Shown: positions 63,877 to 64,000 of the stretch, in pieces
Position numbering within the stretch: the first letter of the stretch is position 1
How the letters are laid out: each line of letters opens with the position of its first letter
Origin: CAJQQK01 sp049116495
GTDB lineage: Bacteria; Pseudomonadota; Alphaproteobacteria; Rhizobiales; Hyphomicrobiaceae
Direction of reading: 5' to 3'
Assembly (NCBI GenBank): GCA_049116495.1
Contig: JAGDYV010000055.1
Location: 4,968-68,967, forward strand
Length of the DNA stretch: 64,000 bases
Made by a program: the position numbers and the translations under genes
The notes under the pieces: generated by a model
Seen by the model: only the letters and a program-made list of their open reading frames with translations
Told to the model about the DNA's origin: nothing
Database searches by the model: none

Positions 63877-64000
63877 TTAATTGAAGGATCGAATTAAACC
63901 ACCTACCAGCAAATGCCAGCCGTCAATCAGCACAAAGAATAATACTTTGAAAGGTAGCGCGATGATCGTTGGCGGCAGCATCATCATGCCCATGGACATG
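63877..64000 (-). CDS. fliP: Flagellar export membrane protein FliP, C-terminal end only
   Basis: The last 40 codons of a minus-strand gene that runs off the right edge. The translation contains MGMMMLPPTIIALPFK, then FFVLIDGWHLLVGGL and ends IRSFN. This matches the highly conserved end of FliP (in Escherichia coli GMMMVPP, IALPFK, DGWQLLVGSL). FliP is a core inner-membrane protein of the flagellar type III export gate. The stop is TAA at 63877-63879. The three flagellin genes lie directly downstream on the same strand. Confidence 0.92.
   Translation of the reverse strand, partial: MSMGMMMLPPTIIALPFKVLFFVLIDGWHLLVGGLIRSFN

Overview
The window reads as chromosomal DNA of an alphaproteobacterium, most likely of the Hyphomicrobiales (rhizobial) type. 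The strongest evidence is the motility equipment: a chemotaxis operon in rhizobial order (MCP, CheS-like STAS protein, CheY1, CheA, CheW, CheR, CheB, CheY2, CheD, CheT), the motB-motC-fliK arrangement in which MotC is a rhizobial-type protein, and three tandem short flagellins ending in NILALFR. I saw no rRNA, tRNA, insertion sequence, prophage or CRISPR array.

Region 1 (1-10073) is a metabolic block: the end-truncated start of an FAD monooxygenase, an NAD-dependent epimerase, a Gfo/Idh/MocA oxidoreductase, a thioredoxin-reductase-like flavoprotein, and a minus-strand operon of a small UGSC selenoprotein plus two paralogous partner proteins. A CoA ligase and a double-hotdog (MaoC-like) hydratase run divergently from that operon. 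The selenoprotein has an in-frame UGA at 6795-6797, a Sec-Gly-Ser-Cys motif and a stem-loop at the correct distance to be a bacterial SECIS, so conventional gene calling would split it or drop half of it. This is the most interesting item in the window.

Region 2 (10455-32268) is a Wzx/Wzy-type exopolysaccharide locus. A tightly coupled minus-strand operon encodes the initiating sugar transferase, a Wzz/ExoP-like co-polymerase without kinase, the flippase, a small membrane protein, an ExoQ-like polymerase, a family 2 glycosyltransferase and an ExoF/Wza-like export protein. Around it lie a WecG-type glycosyltransferase, two convergent GMC-type oxidoreductases, a FemAB/GNAT-like acyltransferase, a HAD-membrane fusion protein with a stand-alone membrane paralogue, a secreted family 9 glycoside hydrolase and a family 4 glycosyltransferase.

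Region 3 (32836-48064) holds a zinc alcohol dehydrogenase, two minus-strand chemoreceptors, and the plus-strand che operon led by a NIT-domain chemoreceptor. The operon has no CheZ; signal termination would rest on CheS/CheY1 and the CheT protein with a DxxxQ motif. A PilZ protein lies convergent to its end.

Region 4 (48313-64000) contains an MFS transporter, a secreted protein of unknown function, then flagellar genes on the minus strand: fliM-like, fliG, a second PilZ gene, fliK, motC, motB, fliH-like, fliF, three flagellins and the last codons of fliP at the right edge. Each flagellin has a conserved leader in which TGTCCC can pair with GGGACA over the Shine-Dalgarno site, a candidate translational control element.

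Starts were chosen from ribosome binding sites, stop/start overlaps and domain boundaries. All functional calls come from reading the translations; no database search was possible.
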